In this document: positions 19,074 through 27,237 of the stretch, piece by piece
Numbering within the stretch: the first letter of the stretch is position 1
Layout: each line of letters begins with the position of its first letter
Assembly (NCBI RefSeq): GCF_000165485.1
Contig: NC_014623.1
Span: 9,380,893-9,444,892, forward strand
DNA length: 64,000 bases
Origin: Stigmatella aurantiaca DW4/3-1
GTDB taxonomy: Bacteria; Myxococcota; Myxococcia; Myxococcales; Myxococcaceae
Direction of reading: 5' to 3'
Translations under genes and position numbers: made by a program
The notes under the pieces: generated by a model
Told to the model about the DNA's origin: nothing
The model's input: only the letters and a program-made list of their open reading frames with translations
Database searches by the model: none

Positions 19074-20925
19074 TCAAGCGGCAAAGTATTTGTGCCCTCT
19101 GCGAACCACAGCCCCCCGAGCCACCAGGAGGGTGAGCGCCTCCTGAGCCAACTCCACGGGAGCGGATAGCATGGATGCCAGCTCACCGAACGAACGTCCT
19201 CGGATAGCGGTTCGAATATCCTCCATCAACGGCGCACACAGCGCCTCCACGGGGGAGGCCCGGGGCCGGTTCTCCACGGGGCGAGGGGCGGACGGCGCCG
19301 GAGGCGTGGAGCCCATCACCGCCAGTGCGGCCCGGACGGGGCCCTGGCGCTCGGGGGCCGCGGCGGGTGCCTCGCGGGGGGGGACTGGACGGGGCGCGCT
19401 CGCCCGGACGGTGGCGGGCTCCGGGGCGGCAGGGGCCTGGACGGGCGCGGGGGCCGCGGCCTTCGCGGCGACGGGCACGGGGGACCGGCTCCCCCCGGAC
19501 ACCCCGGCGAGCACCTCCGCGGCAGCCGGGCGGGCGGGCGGGCGGACCACCAGCGGGGTCTTCACGGGGTGGGAGGGCAGCAGGGAGAGGCGGCGAATCT
19601 CCCGGCGCCGCTGGGGCTCGTCGAGCTCCACCACGGCCGAGACATCCTGGCCGAGGATGCGCGAGAGGCTCTGGGAGGCGGACTTGCGCACGCGACGGTC
19701 CGCGTCCAGGAGCGCGTCGAGCAGCAGGATGCGGGCGCCCTCCCCGCTGCCGGCGCCCAGGGCCAGGGCGGCGAGGCTGCGCACCTCGGGGTCGGCGTCG
19801 TGAATGGCCTCCTCGCCGAGCCGGTGCGCGGCCTCTCCTTCCAGACCCAGGGCCAGCAGCGAGGCCCGGCGGCGCACGGCCCGGTCCGGGTCCTTCATCG
19901 CCTGGGCGAGGTGGGGCGCGGCATCCTTGGGGGCCAGGGAGAGCAGGGCCTTGAGCGCGGCGATGCGCACCTCGGCCACGGGCGAGGCCAGGAGCGGCGA
20001 GACGACGGAGGCGCCCTGCTCGCGGCACAGGCCGGCGAAGGCCTGCAAGAGCCCCACCTGCGCGCTGGGGGTCCGTCTCGGCGTGGAGCGCGGTGGCCAG
20101 GGCGGGCGCGGCGGCGGTCTGCCCCAGGGCCTTGAGGCGCTCGGCGGCGCGGATGCGGGCGGCGGGATCCGCGGCGGACAGCTCGCGCACGGAGAAGCCG
20201 AACAGCGTCTCGTCGGAGCGCCCCGCGGGCCCGGCGTAGCCGGACAGCTCGGCGAGCTGCTCGGGGCTCACGCCCAGCCGGCCCTCGTGGCGAAAGCGCT
20301 GGGCCTGCTGAACCACGGCCGAGGCCGAGGCCGGAGCCCCCGAGGCCACCGCGGGCGCGGCCGCCACGGCCAGCGCGACGGCGGGAAGGGGCACGGACCA
20401 GAGCGGCTCGTCCTCGTCGGGCACGGGCGGAGGGGACCGCTCCTTGACCCCCCCCCGGGCCAGGGGGGACGCGGGGGGCGGCGTGCCGCGCGCGGCGGGC
20501 CCCTCGGGGGTGGACGGCGAGGGGCGGTTCAGCGCCTCACTGCGGAGCTGCGAGATGAACGACGCCAGATCGATGCCCAGGTCATCGTCTTCCTCGGGGG
20601 TCTCGGGCGCCTGGGAGGCGGTGCGGATGCGGGTGGCGTCCAGCAGCTTGCCGAGCAGCTGGGTCCGCTCGTCGCGCAGGGCCTGGTTGAGGCGGCTCAG
20701 CTCCTCGCGCTCGGAGTGGGCGCGGTGGACGCGCACCTCGAACTCGGCCAGCTCCCGGCGAAGGACGATCTCCCGCTGCCCCGTCTCGGCCAGCTCGCGT
20801 TGGAGCCGGGCCACTTCCTGACGCGCTGCATCCAGCTCACCGTGGAGCTGGTCCGCGCGGGCCTCGAAGTAGACGATCTTTTCGAGTGCGCTCTTGAGCA
20901 GCGCGTCCGGACGCTCATCACTCAC
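19074..20925 (-). pseudogene. pomY: pomY with a one-base frame disruption
   Basis: First gene of the pom cluster (GTG start at 20925). The N-terminal half has a coiled coil (VARLQRELAETGQREIVLRREL) and a proline-rich region and reads in frame to about 20070; the rest (HEAT-like repeats such as ALKALLSLAPKDAAPHLAQAM, then a conserved C-terminus) reads in another frame from about 20070 to 19074. The switch coincides with a run of five G on the + strand (20067-20071). Removing one G gives a continuous HEAT reading ETDPSAQVGLLQAF and a protein of about 616 aa. PomY normally stimulates PomZ and forms condensates on PomX that nucleate FtsZ. Both halves keep normal codon use, so this may be a sequencing error or very recent mutation. 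Confidence 0.9.
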
Positions 20926-21186
20926 GGCCTGAACAGCCCTCCACCCAAAGCGCTAGAAAAGCCCCCGGACAGCGCGTTCGTCGAAGCAACGGAGGGCCAT
21001 CTTGGGTCACGGGCGGCGGACCTTATGTCAGACCCAGATGGTAGGTAAACCCCCGAAATAGCTGGGGCTTTTCGCGTTTTGCGTCTCCTGGGAGATTGAC
21101 AACGCCGCGCGGGCCGAATTCTCGGCCCTGGGCGAGACGGGAGGGGTGCGCGCCCCGCTAAGATGCCCCAGCAAGGAGAGCCGTCC

Positions 21187-21357
21187 ATGGCCATGAAGCG
21201 GTACCAGTGTCTTCCGTGCGGTCACATCTACGATCCCGCGGAGGGGGATCCTGCCTCGGGCATCCCTCCCGGGACCGCGTTCGAACAGATTCCCAGCAAC
21301 TGGGTGTGTCCGGACTGCGGTGCCAGCAAGGCCGACTTCGAGCCCATGAACGATTAG
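21187..21357 (+). CDS. rubredoxin
   Basis: Small iron protein of 56 aa carrying one Fe(Cys)4 site. Both knuckles are present: [14 protein letters not shown] and [12 protein letters not shown], with the usual spacing. Start at 21187 is set by AAGGAG at 21173-21178; a second ATG two codons later is possible. Acts as a one-electron carrier in the cytoplasm, for example for oxygen- or peroxide-reducing enzymes. No redox partner gene is adjacent. Confidence 0.97.
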   Translation: MAMKRYQCLPCGHIYDPAEGDPASGIPPGTAFEQIPSNWVCPDCGASKADFEPMND

Positions 21358-21393
21358 TCTGGCGGCCTCCACCCGGTTCCCAGGAGACAGTCC

Positions 21394-21816
21394 ATGAAGC
21401 CTTTCTTGAGCGTCCACCTTCCGGCGATGTTCGCGGCGTCCCTCCTCTCCCTGGCCTGTGGCGGCCCCATGGAGGAGGCCCCGGACGAGGCGAACCCACA
21501 GACCCTCCAGGAGGGGGAGCAGGCCCTGGCGGCACTGACCGCGGGCATCCCGCTCTGCACCAACCTGGGGAACGGCTTCTACGGCTGTACGGGGGGAGCC
21601 AATGGCGGAACGCCCCCCTACACCTTCGCCTGGACGTCCAACAGCTACGTCACCATCGACCACGTGGCCACCGGCCCCACGGGCACACGCATCGAGGGGA
21701 CCTGCACGCGCAGCAGCATTGGCTCGCCGAACCAGGTGACCCTGACCGTCACGGATTCCGTGGGCGCCCAGGCGACAGCCCAGCGCAACTTCAAGTGCAC
21801 CACCATCGTGCCGTAG
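21394..21816 (+). CDS. small lipoprotein with Ig/PKD-like domain
   Basis: Protein of 140 aa. The signal peptide ends in a lipobox (SLLSLACGG, Cys about residue 22). An acidic spacer is followed by a beta-rich domain (TPPYTFAWTSNSYVTIDH, NQVTLTVTDSVGAQATAQ) typical of PKD or Ig-like folds, with two pairs of Cys. It starts 37 bp after rubredoxin, but a functional link is unlikely. Probable surface-exposed outer-membrane lipoprotein of unknown role. Confidence 0.7.
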   Translation: MKPFLSVHLPAMFAASLLSLACGGPMEEAPDEANPQTLQEGEQALAALTAGIPLCTNLGNGFYGCTGGANGGTPPYTFAWTSNSYVTIDHVATGPTGTRIEGTCTRSSIGSPNQVTLTVTDSVGAQATAQRNFKCTTIVP

Positions 21817-21904
21817 CAGGCAGCACGTCCTGGGAGACCCGTCCCAGCGCACCTGAGATATAAGCGCTCCCCCACACCGGCATCATCCTCAGGGGACTCA
21901 CAGC

Positions 21905-22426
21905 ATGTCGAAGGGTATTCGTTCCGCGGCCGCGGCATTCACCATCTGCTTGGCGATGACGGCAGGCGCGCAAGACACCGTCCAGATCGGCAAGGACGGG
22001 AACGTCAAGGTTCGCTCGGGTGGCAGCAAAGTGGACGTGCGGGGCGGCAGCGTGAAGGTCGAGAGCGAGGGCACCCACACCACGGTCGAGATGGCGCGGG
22101 ACGAAGGCGACGACAAGGAGGGCTCCAAGGAGGACTCCGACGACAGTTCCGAGATCGACATCACCGGAGCGGGCCGCAAGGAGACACTCGCTTGCAATGG
22201 CACGACCGAGGTGTCCATCAGCGGTTCCTCGAACGAACTCACGTTCACGGGAGCCTGCAAGCGTGTCGATGTCACGGGCAGCTCGAACAAGGTCACCCTG
22301 GACGCCGTGGAGCGGATCGACGTCACCGGCACGGGCAATACCGTGACCTGGAAGAAGGGGGCGGGCGGACGCAAGAAGCCCAGGGTCAGCTCCACCGGCA
22401 CCGATAACACGGTGTCACAGCGGTAG
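21905..22426 (+). CDS. DUF3060 secreted protein
   Basis: Exported protein of 173 aa: signal peptide MSKGIRSAAAAFTICLAMTAGAQ, then short beta repeats of the DUF3060 type (EVSISGSSNELTFTGACKRV, VDVTGSSNKVTLDAVERIDV, GTGNTVTW). Such repeats form a small beta-helix in which each turn carries the Gly-Ser/Thr-Asn motif. A highly charged loop (RDEGDDKEGSKEDSDD) separates the N-terminal strands. Function of the family is unknown. Confidence 0.85.
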   Translation: MSKGIRSAAAAFTICLAMTAGAQDTVQIGKDGNVKVRSGGSKVDVRGGSVKVESEGTHTTVEMARDEGDDKEGSKEDSDDSSEIDITGAGRKETLACNGTTEVSISGSSNELTFTGACKRVDVTGSSNKVTLDAVERIDVTGTGNTVTWKKGAGGRKKPRVSSTGTDNTVSQR

Positions 22427-22451
22427 CCGCGTTACGGTTCTCTCTCTCCAG

Positions 22452-22475
22452 GGAGGCGGCGGGTTTCGAACCCGC
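22452..22475 (-). other. tRNA/tmRNA 3'-end-like sequence, possible att site
   Basis: On the minus strand this reads as a T-arm (GCGGGTTCGAAACCCGC) followed by acceptor-like CGCCTCC, as at the 3' end of tRNA or ssrA genes. No tRNA body is found upstream. It marks the left edge of the disrupted region and may be an attachment-site remnant left by an integrated element. Confidence 0.5.
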
Positions 22476-22796
22476 GAACAAGGCCCTGCCCACAGCCTTG
22501 CCCTCGCAGGCTTGGGTCAATTCCAAGGGAAGCCCGCCGCCGGGCCCGCTGCCCCGATTGCCAAACTCCCCGAGCATGCCGGTCGTGTCATCCCGCCTCA
22601 CCTGCCAGTCTTCCGGGCTGAGGGTGATGCCCTGGCGGTTGACCTGGCCCTGGGGGAAGACCACACCATAGGCGGGGGGCTGGGCATTCTTGCCGTGAGA
22701 GGCCCCGGGCTACCCGTCGGGCATCCCGTCATCTCCACACACGGTAGCAAGAAGTGCGAGTGCAGCAAGTGCCCCCAGCCTTGAACGTCCAAACAT
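22476..22796 (-). pseudogene. broken CotH-like lipoprotein gene
   Basis: The minus strand begins a lipoprotein-like signal at 22796 (MFGRSRLGALAALALLATVCG) that runs into a stop after GDDGMPDG. Continuing in another frame is VVFPQGQVNRQGITLSPEDW, the usual start of CotH-type spore-coat kinase-like proteins in myxobacteria. Similarity stops at the tRNA-3'-like sequence at 22475. I read it as the 5' end of a cotH-like gene, frameshifted and cut off by an insertion. Confidence 0.5.
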
Positions 22797-23030
22797 GCAG
22801 CGCTCCCAAGCAACGTGAAGGGTTTCTCCGCCAGGGCCTGGGCCACAGGGCCTGACGCGACGAGAAGCACCTTTCTGACCAGTCCGGAGTGGCGCATCCT
22901 GGCGGGTCGAATCGGCGGTTTGCTCGCCCAAGTAGCTGTTTTGACAAGGGCCGGTTGCTGAGGCTCAGCCTGTAGTAGGCTGATCGCCGTTGACGGAAGG
23001 CCTCTTCGAGGTTCCGACGGGGGGTACACT

Positions 23031-24317
23031 ATGGAAGCCAATCAGCTGCTCGATCTGGTCAAGCGGTTCAACGATAACCGGGAGTACATCACCAACGAAG
23101 AGACCGCCAAGATGGCCTTGGTGGTGCCCTTCATTCGGTTGCTTGGGTACGATCCCAACATTCCCAAAGAGGTACGGCTCGAATACGCGGCGGAGTTCAC
23201 ACAAGGTGATGGGAAGCGTCTGCCTGACCGGATGGATTTCGCCATCTTCGATCAGAGCGGCTCTAAGCCGTTGATGGTGATCGAGACCAAGCCACTGGGA
23301 ACGGATCTGATGGCCAAGTCTCAGCAACTGGCCAGGTACATCGCTCAAATGGCGGAACTCCATTTCGGCATCATCACCGATGGTTGCCACTATCTGTTCT
23401 TCGGTGATCTCGAAAACCCGAATCAGATGGACAGCGAGCCGTTCTTCAGCTTCTCCCTCGAAGACACCAAGACCGATTGGTCCAAAGTCGCCAAGTTCCT
23501 CTCGAAGTTCAGCCGGGATTCCTTCAATGCGGAAACCCTGGTGACCGATGCGGAGAACAGCCGATACCGGCAAGCCATGATCGACAGGCTTGCGGCCGCG
23601 CTGAAGGCACCTGCGGAAAACGAAGGTTTCATGCGGTGGTTGACTGAGGAGGTCTACAAAGGAAAGCGCACCGGCGCGGTGATGACGCGCTTGGGCGAGG
23701 TCGCTAAAGAGGCCATTGAGCCCGCCCTGCTCCGGGTCATGGGAGATGACTTCCTCGACAAACTCAAAGAGCGCATCCAGCGGCTTCGTGAAACAGGAGA
23801 CTCACCGGCAGAGCCCGCTCAGAACGTCCTCAAGCCCGACTCGGCCAAGCCTTTCGAGGATGTGAAGGGAAGCGCCGGTGAGGAAAAGCAACGCCAAGCG
23901 GTGGAAACGACGCAGGAGGAACTCGACTTCTTCGCGCTCATCCGGGACATCTGCGCCAAGGGAGGAATGAATCCCGAGGAGATCCTCTACAGGGACACAA
24001 CCGCCTATTTCAACATCTCCTACCGAAAGCCCACCAAGTGGTTCTTGCGATTCTTCAGCAATAATCCGAAGCGCAAGAGCGTCGTCACGTGGGTGCCCAC
24101 TGCGGAGGCCAAGCAGCTTGTTTCTGGTTTCGTGATCGAGGACGCCCCCGCCGCGTTGGGACTTTCCCGGATTTATCTGGAGAACATCGCTCAAATCTGG
24201 GCGTTGAAGGCGCTTGTTCTGAGGAGTTTGGAACTCTCCAAGGCCAGTAAAGAGGAGGTGCCGAGTGAGGTTCCGGCGCTGCCTGCTCCGCCGCTTAAGG
24301 AGGCTCCACAGGCGTAA
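23031..24317 (+). CDS. solitary HsdR-N-type PD-(D/E)xK nuclease-like protein
   Basis: Protein of 428 aa whose N-terminal 170 residues match the N-terminal domain of type I restriction R subunits: LVVPFIRLLGYDP, PDRMDFAIF, and the catalytic strand LMVIETKPLG (D..ExK). There is no helicase motor. The middle is helical, and the C-terminal 130 residues (FNISYRKPTKWFLRFF onward) form a second domain seen in phage-borne and stand-alone homologues. No hsdM or hsdS is nearby. It sits just inside the accessory region, so a role in defence or as prophage cargo is likely. Base composition is lower in GC than its neighbours, which supports transfer. Confidence 0.75.
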   Translation: MEANQLLDLVKRFNDNREYITNEETAKMALVVPFIRLLGYDPNIPKEVRLEYAAEFTQGDGKRLPDRMDFAIFDQSGSKPLMVIETKPLGTDLMAKSQQLARYIAQMAELHFGIITDGCHYLFFGDLENPNQMDSEPFFSFSLEDTKTDWSKVAKFLSKFSRDSFNAETLVTDAENSRYRQAMIDRLAAALKAPAENEGFMRWLTEEVYKGKRTGAVMTRLGEVAKEAIEPALLRVMGDDFLDKLKERIQRLRETGDSPAEPAQNVLKPDSAKPFEDVKGSAGEEKQRQAVETTQEELDFFALIRDICAKGGMNPEEILYRDTTAYFNISYRKPTKWFLRFFSNNPKRKSVVTWVPTAEAKQLVSGFVIEDAPAALGLSRIYLENIAQIWALKALVLRSLELSKASKEEVPSEVPALPAPPLKEAPQA

Positions 24318-24373
24318 AGACGCTGGGACCACCCCTTGGCGGCAGGCAGGCTCTAGTGTTCTTGGAGCACTGC

Positions 24374-25936
24374 CTAAGTTCGAGTTTCGCACTTTTTAGG
24401 AGGCCCCAGAAGCAGCGACCCGAAGCGTATCGGGGAGCAGGACGAGGAGGTTTTGACGCCCCTGGTGAGCAGCCGGGGTCGCCGAAAGTGCAGGCTTCAA
24501 ACAAGCCAGACGAAGTGTGGCGAGCATGTCGGCAAAGGAAGGACGAACCTTGTGGCGGTACCAAGGGCGAGCCACGGGTGTGTAGAGCTGATGGCCGTGC
24601 TGGGCAAACCACAGCACTGTGAGACTGTAAAGCAGCATGGCCAGGGGAGCGGTCCTTCGGACAGCCAGACGGCTCCAGCCCTGGGGCTCCTCGAAGCCCA
24701 GATGGCTCTTGCTACCTTGGAAGGCTTCTTCAATGGACCAGCGGCCTGCGTACTCGGCCAGCACCTGCTCCGCGGACAGTGAGAGGTCCGTGGAATAGAA
24801 AGCCTGAAGAGGCCGTCCTCCCGTCAAGGGCTCCACGACCACGATTTTGAGAGGACGGTAGGGGACGCCGTACCAATAGCCCACGGTTTCCACCAAACGG
24901 ACCGTGTCCTGTCGTCCGTAGAGGTGGAGCGTCACCCGTCGGGCGCGCTGCTGCGCCAGCATTTGTCGCGGAGAGGGTAAGCGCATGCCTCGCTTGCGAG
25001 GCCGCCCCTGGGTTCCCGGCTTGTGAGCAGGAGGTGGGGCGAACAAGCGCGCATCCAAAGGCAGGCGGCTGAGCAAATCACAGTTGTCAGGCAGGTGGCC
25101 CAGGACGCTCTGGCCTCCATAGGTGGAGTCCGCCGCGACGCGAAAGCGGTACTCCGTCAACGCCGTGCAGAGGCACTGGAGCAGTTCCACCGCCCACTCC
25201 GGCCGTGTGCGGTACTTGAGGTGCCATCGAGCGGCGGCCTTCTGGTTGAGGGAGAGCCGGAAGAGCACCGGCAGGCTGAAGAATCGGCCGGGACAACAGG
25301 GTACCTGCACCCGTACGGCCAGCCCCACCCAGCTATGCCCCCAGCTCGTCACGGCATACCGGCGGCTGCTGGCCAACGGGTCATGGTGCATGCCCGCGCC
25401 GAACACCTTCAGGCCCCGCTTGCGCGCCAGCGTGTCATCCAACGTCAACGGCACCGGCCCTTCGCCCAGCAGCGGCAGCGCCAGACGCACCAACGCCAAC
25501 CCCACCTGGTCCAAGCTCCAGCGCGCCGTAGCAAACAACCGGTAGTAGGCCGAGAAGTGCTTCGAGGTGCTATCTGCGGCAGCCACCAACACCCCGGTGA
25601 GGGTCCGCCGTCCGGCGAACACCCAGCCCTGCACCACCGTTACCAGCGAGAGTAGGCTCGGCAGCGTCATGCTGGCTCCCATTGCGGCCAGCAGTTGAAG
25701 AAACGTCCTTGGCAGTCCCATGGCGTCCCCCGTGGCAGAGGGGACTCTTTGTACGCAACTCTTCGCTCGGCGGTCCTCCCTGCTGAATAGGCTTCCTGCT
25801 ATGTGACGTAACAGGTCCTGTGCCCTCATGCAGAAGGCTTCTGTTCCTTGGCACGCCTCCAAGCAGCCCGCTCAGCCCTGCGGCGCATGCCTCCCCCGGC
25901 CGAGACCCCTCTCAAAAGTGCGAAACTCGAACTTAG
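24374..25936 (-). mobile_element. IS701-like insertion sequence
   Basis: Element of about 1.56 kb with perfect 23-bp inverted ends: CTAAGTTCGAGTTTCGC... at 24374-24396 and its reverse complement at 25914-25936. It carries one transposase gene on the minus strand. No clear target duplication is visible; its right end directly abuts the next element (25937). Confidence 0.85.
24396..25862 (-). CDS. IS701-like DDE transposase
   Basis: Transposase of up to 488 aa with the IS4-superfamily DDE fold. The acidic residues appear to be in PLTLDDTLARKRG, RVAADSTYGG and GRWSIEEAFQGSKSHLG (YREK-like region). A start at 25721 (MGLPRTFLQLLAAM) would give 441 aa, closer to normal family length; the longer form has an upstream in-frame ATG. 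The stop overlaps the left inverted end. The frame is intact, so the element could be active. Confidence 0.88.
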   Translation of the reverse strand: MEACQGTEAFCMRAQDLLRHIAGSLFSREDRRAKSCVQRVPSATGDAMGLPRTFLQLLAAMGASMTLPSLLSLVTVVQGWVFAGRRTLTGVLVAAADSTSKHFSAYYRLFATARWSLDQVGLALVRLALPLLGEGPVPLTLDDTLARKRGLKVFGAGMHHDPLASSRRYAVTSWGHSWVGLAVRVQVPCCPGRFFSLPVLFRLSLNQKAAARWHLKYRTRPEWAVELLQCLCTALTEYRFRVAADSTYGGQSVLGHLPDNCDLLSRLPLDARLFAPPPAHKPGTQGRPRKRGMRLPSPRQMLAQQRARRVTLHLYGRQDTVRLVETVGYWYGVPYRPLKIVVVEPLTGGRPLQAFYSTDLSLSAEQVLAEYAGRWSIEEAFQGSKSHLGFEEPQGWSRLAVRRTAPLAMLLYSLTVLWFAQHGHQLYTPVARPWYRHKVRPSFADMLATLRLACLKPALSATPAAHQGRQNLLVLLPDTLRVAASGAS

Positions 25937-25941
25937 AGCTC

Positions 25942-26139
25942 CTAACAAAAAGAAGGTTTGAGGTTCCGGAAGAAGATGAGGCAGCCGCTCAGAACAAGGA
26001 AGCCGAAGTGGACCTCGTCGCGCGGCTCATCGCGCACGCGCAGACGCGTCTGGGGGTGGAGCCACGCGTTGGAGCACTCCACCCCCACCGGTGCTGCCCC
26101 AGACGAAAGGGCATCCCGGCTCGAGCGCTGAATGCCCAA
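25942..26139 (-). pseudogene. IS5-family transposase C-terminal fragment
   Basis: The stretch VECSNAWLHPQTRLRVRDEP followed by DEVHFGFLVLSGCLIFFRNL matches the end of IS5-type DDE transposases (the usual form is VVERTNAWLHRFRRLRVRYE). The catalytic Glu is within VEC. The upstream two thirds of the gene are missing or scrambled. It belongs to the 27-bp-repeat element. Confidence 0.6.
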
Positions 26140-26305
26140 GGCTCAAGTGCCTCAAGCGTCCAAGGTCCAGGCGCGCCAGCGTTGATGGGCTGAGGCGTCG
26201 AGTGCTTCTGGCTGCGTCATCCAGGCGAAGTGAGGGAGAGTCTCCCAAGCGGGGCAAGCTCCCCCCTCCCTGTCCGCCCCAGGTGGTGTCATCTGGGAGG
26301 GGGCG

Positions 26306-27050
26306 GTGACCCTGGAGAATCTGGCGGTGGTGCTGGAGGGCCCGGGCGCCGCTCACCCGGAGAGGCGCAGGCGGCTGGAGGGTTTTCTGGCCCTCCAGCG
26401 ACAGACGACTGTGGAACTGCTGGCGGCGAGTGGCCAGCAAGCCTCTGCTTCGAGTTGGCGGAGGCGGCCCGCTGGGACGACCCCCCCGGCAGGTGGGCGC
26501 AGTGGGAGTTCGAGTTGCTGAGGCAGGCGGCCCGCGCGGTGGACCGTCCCGGCCAGGGGCTGCTGCTGCAATCCCTGGAGCGCGCGGACCGGGGACTGGC
26601 CCGTCGGCTGAGGCCGCACCTGAATGCGCAGGCCACTCATCAGTGGGCGCTCTGTGCGCTGGCCGCCAAGGACGCGCAGGGGTTGCGCCGGGAACGGCCA
26701 GCCCTGCTCCAGGCCAGCGATGCGCACCTGCTCGCCCACCTCCCACCTCCGCAGGCGCCAAGGGGGTCGTCACGTCTCCCTCTCTGCACAGACACAGCCC
26801 CCGCTCACCCCACCCCGGAGGATGAGGACGCCTCGGCGAGGCTGTCGCAGGAGAAGGGCCCCAACCTGTCTGCTTGTCCTACAGGTTTGAGCCAACGGAC
26901 GCCCACGGGCGGCTCCCCACCCGAGGCGCTCTCGGCTGACCCACGCACCCCGCTGGGCTTGCCCGAGGCAGGCCTCACCCAAACTCCTTCTTCTTGGCCA
27001 CTGGCAGCAGAGGGTCCACTGGCTCCCACAACCTGTCCGGTACGAGGTCG
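26306..27050 (+). pseudogene. unrecognised frameshifted gene inside IS remnant
   Basis: Coding-like sequence begins MTLENLAVVLEGPGAAH and continues ALQRQTTVELLAASGQQ, then shifts frame near 26440 into CFELAEAARWDDPPGRWAQW and LLRQAARAVDRPGQGLLLQS. The continuation is helical and Leu/Ala/Arg-rich, then becomes a low-complexity Pro/Ser tail. I do not recognise the family. It lies between the two 27-bp repeats and so may be passenger DNA. Confidence 0.35.
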
Positions 27051-27237
27051 CGAGCCGCGAGGCTCAGGTGCTCATGGCCCTCCCGTCCGTCCATTCCTGA
27101 TTCCACCCCTCAAACCTTATTTTTGTGAGGAGCTTTTAGGCCTACCACCAAGCAGCCCGCCCAGCCCTGCAGCGCATGTCCCCGCTCGACCGATATTCCT
27201 TGCAGGCCTCAGCAGGCTTGCACGCCAAGTTTAATTT

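Larger units (their letters stand above)
25937..27134. mobile_element. degenerate IS bounded by 27-bp inverted repeats
   Basis: The 27 bp at 25937-25963 (AGCTCCTAACAAAAAGAAGG...) recur inverted at 27108-27134 with two mismatches. The left end holds the C-terminus of an IS5-type transposase; the interior is otherwise broken. The IS701-like element ends exactly at its left border. Size (about 1.2 kb) fits an IS5-family element or a chimera of one with other DNA. Confidence 0.6.

Noticed and set aside
16946-19135. 729-codon open frame on the + strand
   Set aside because: Antisense to pomX and pomZ.
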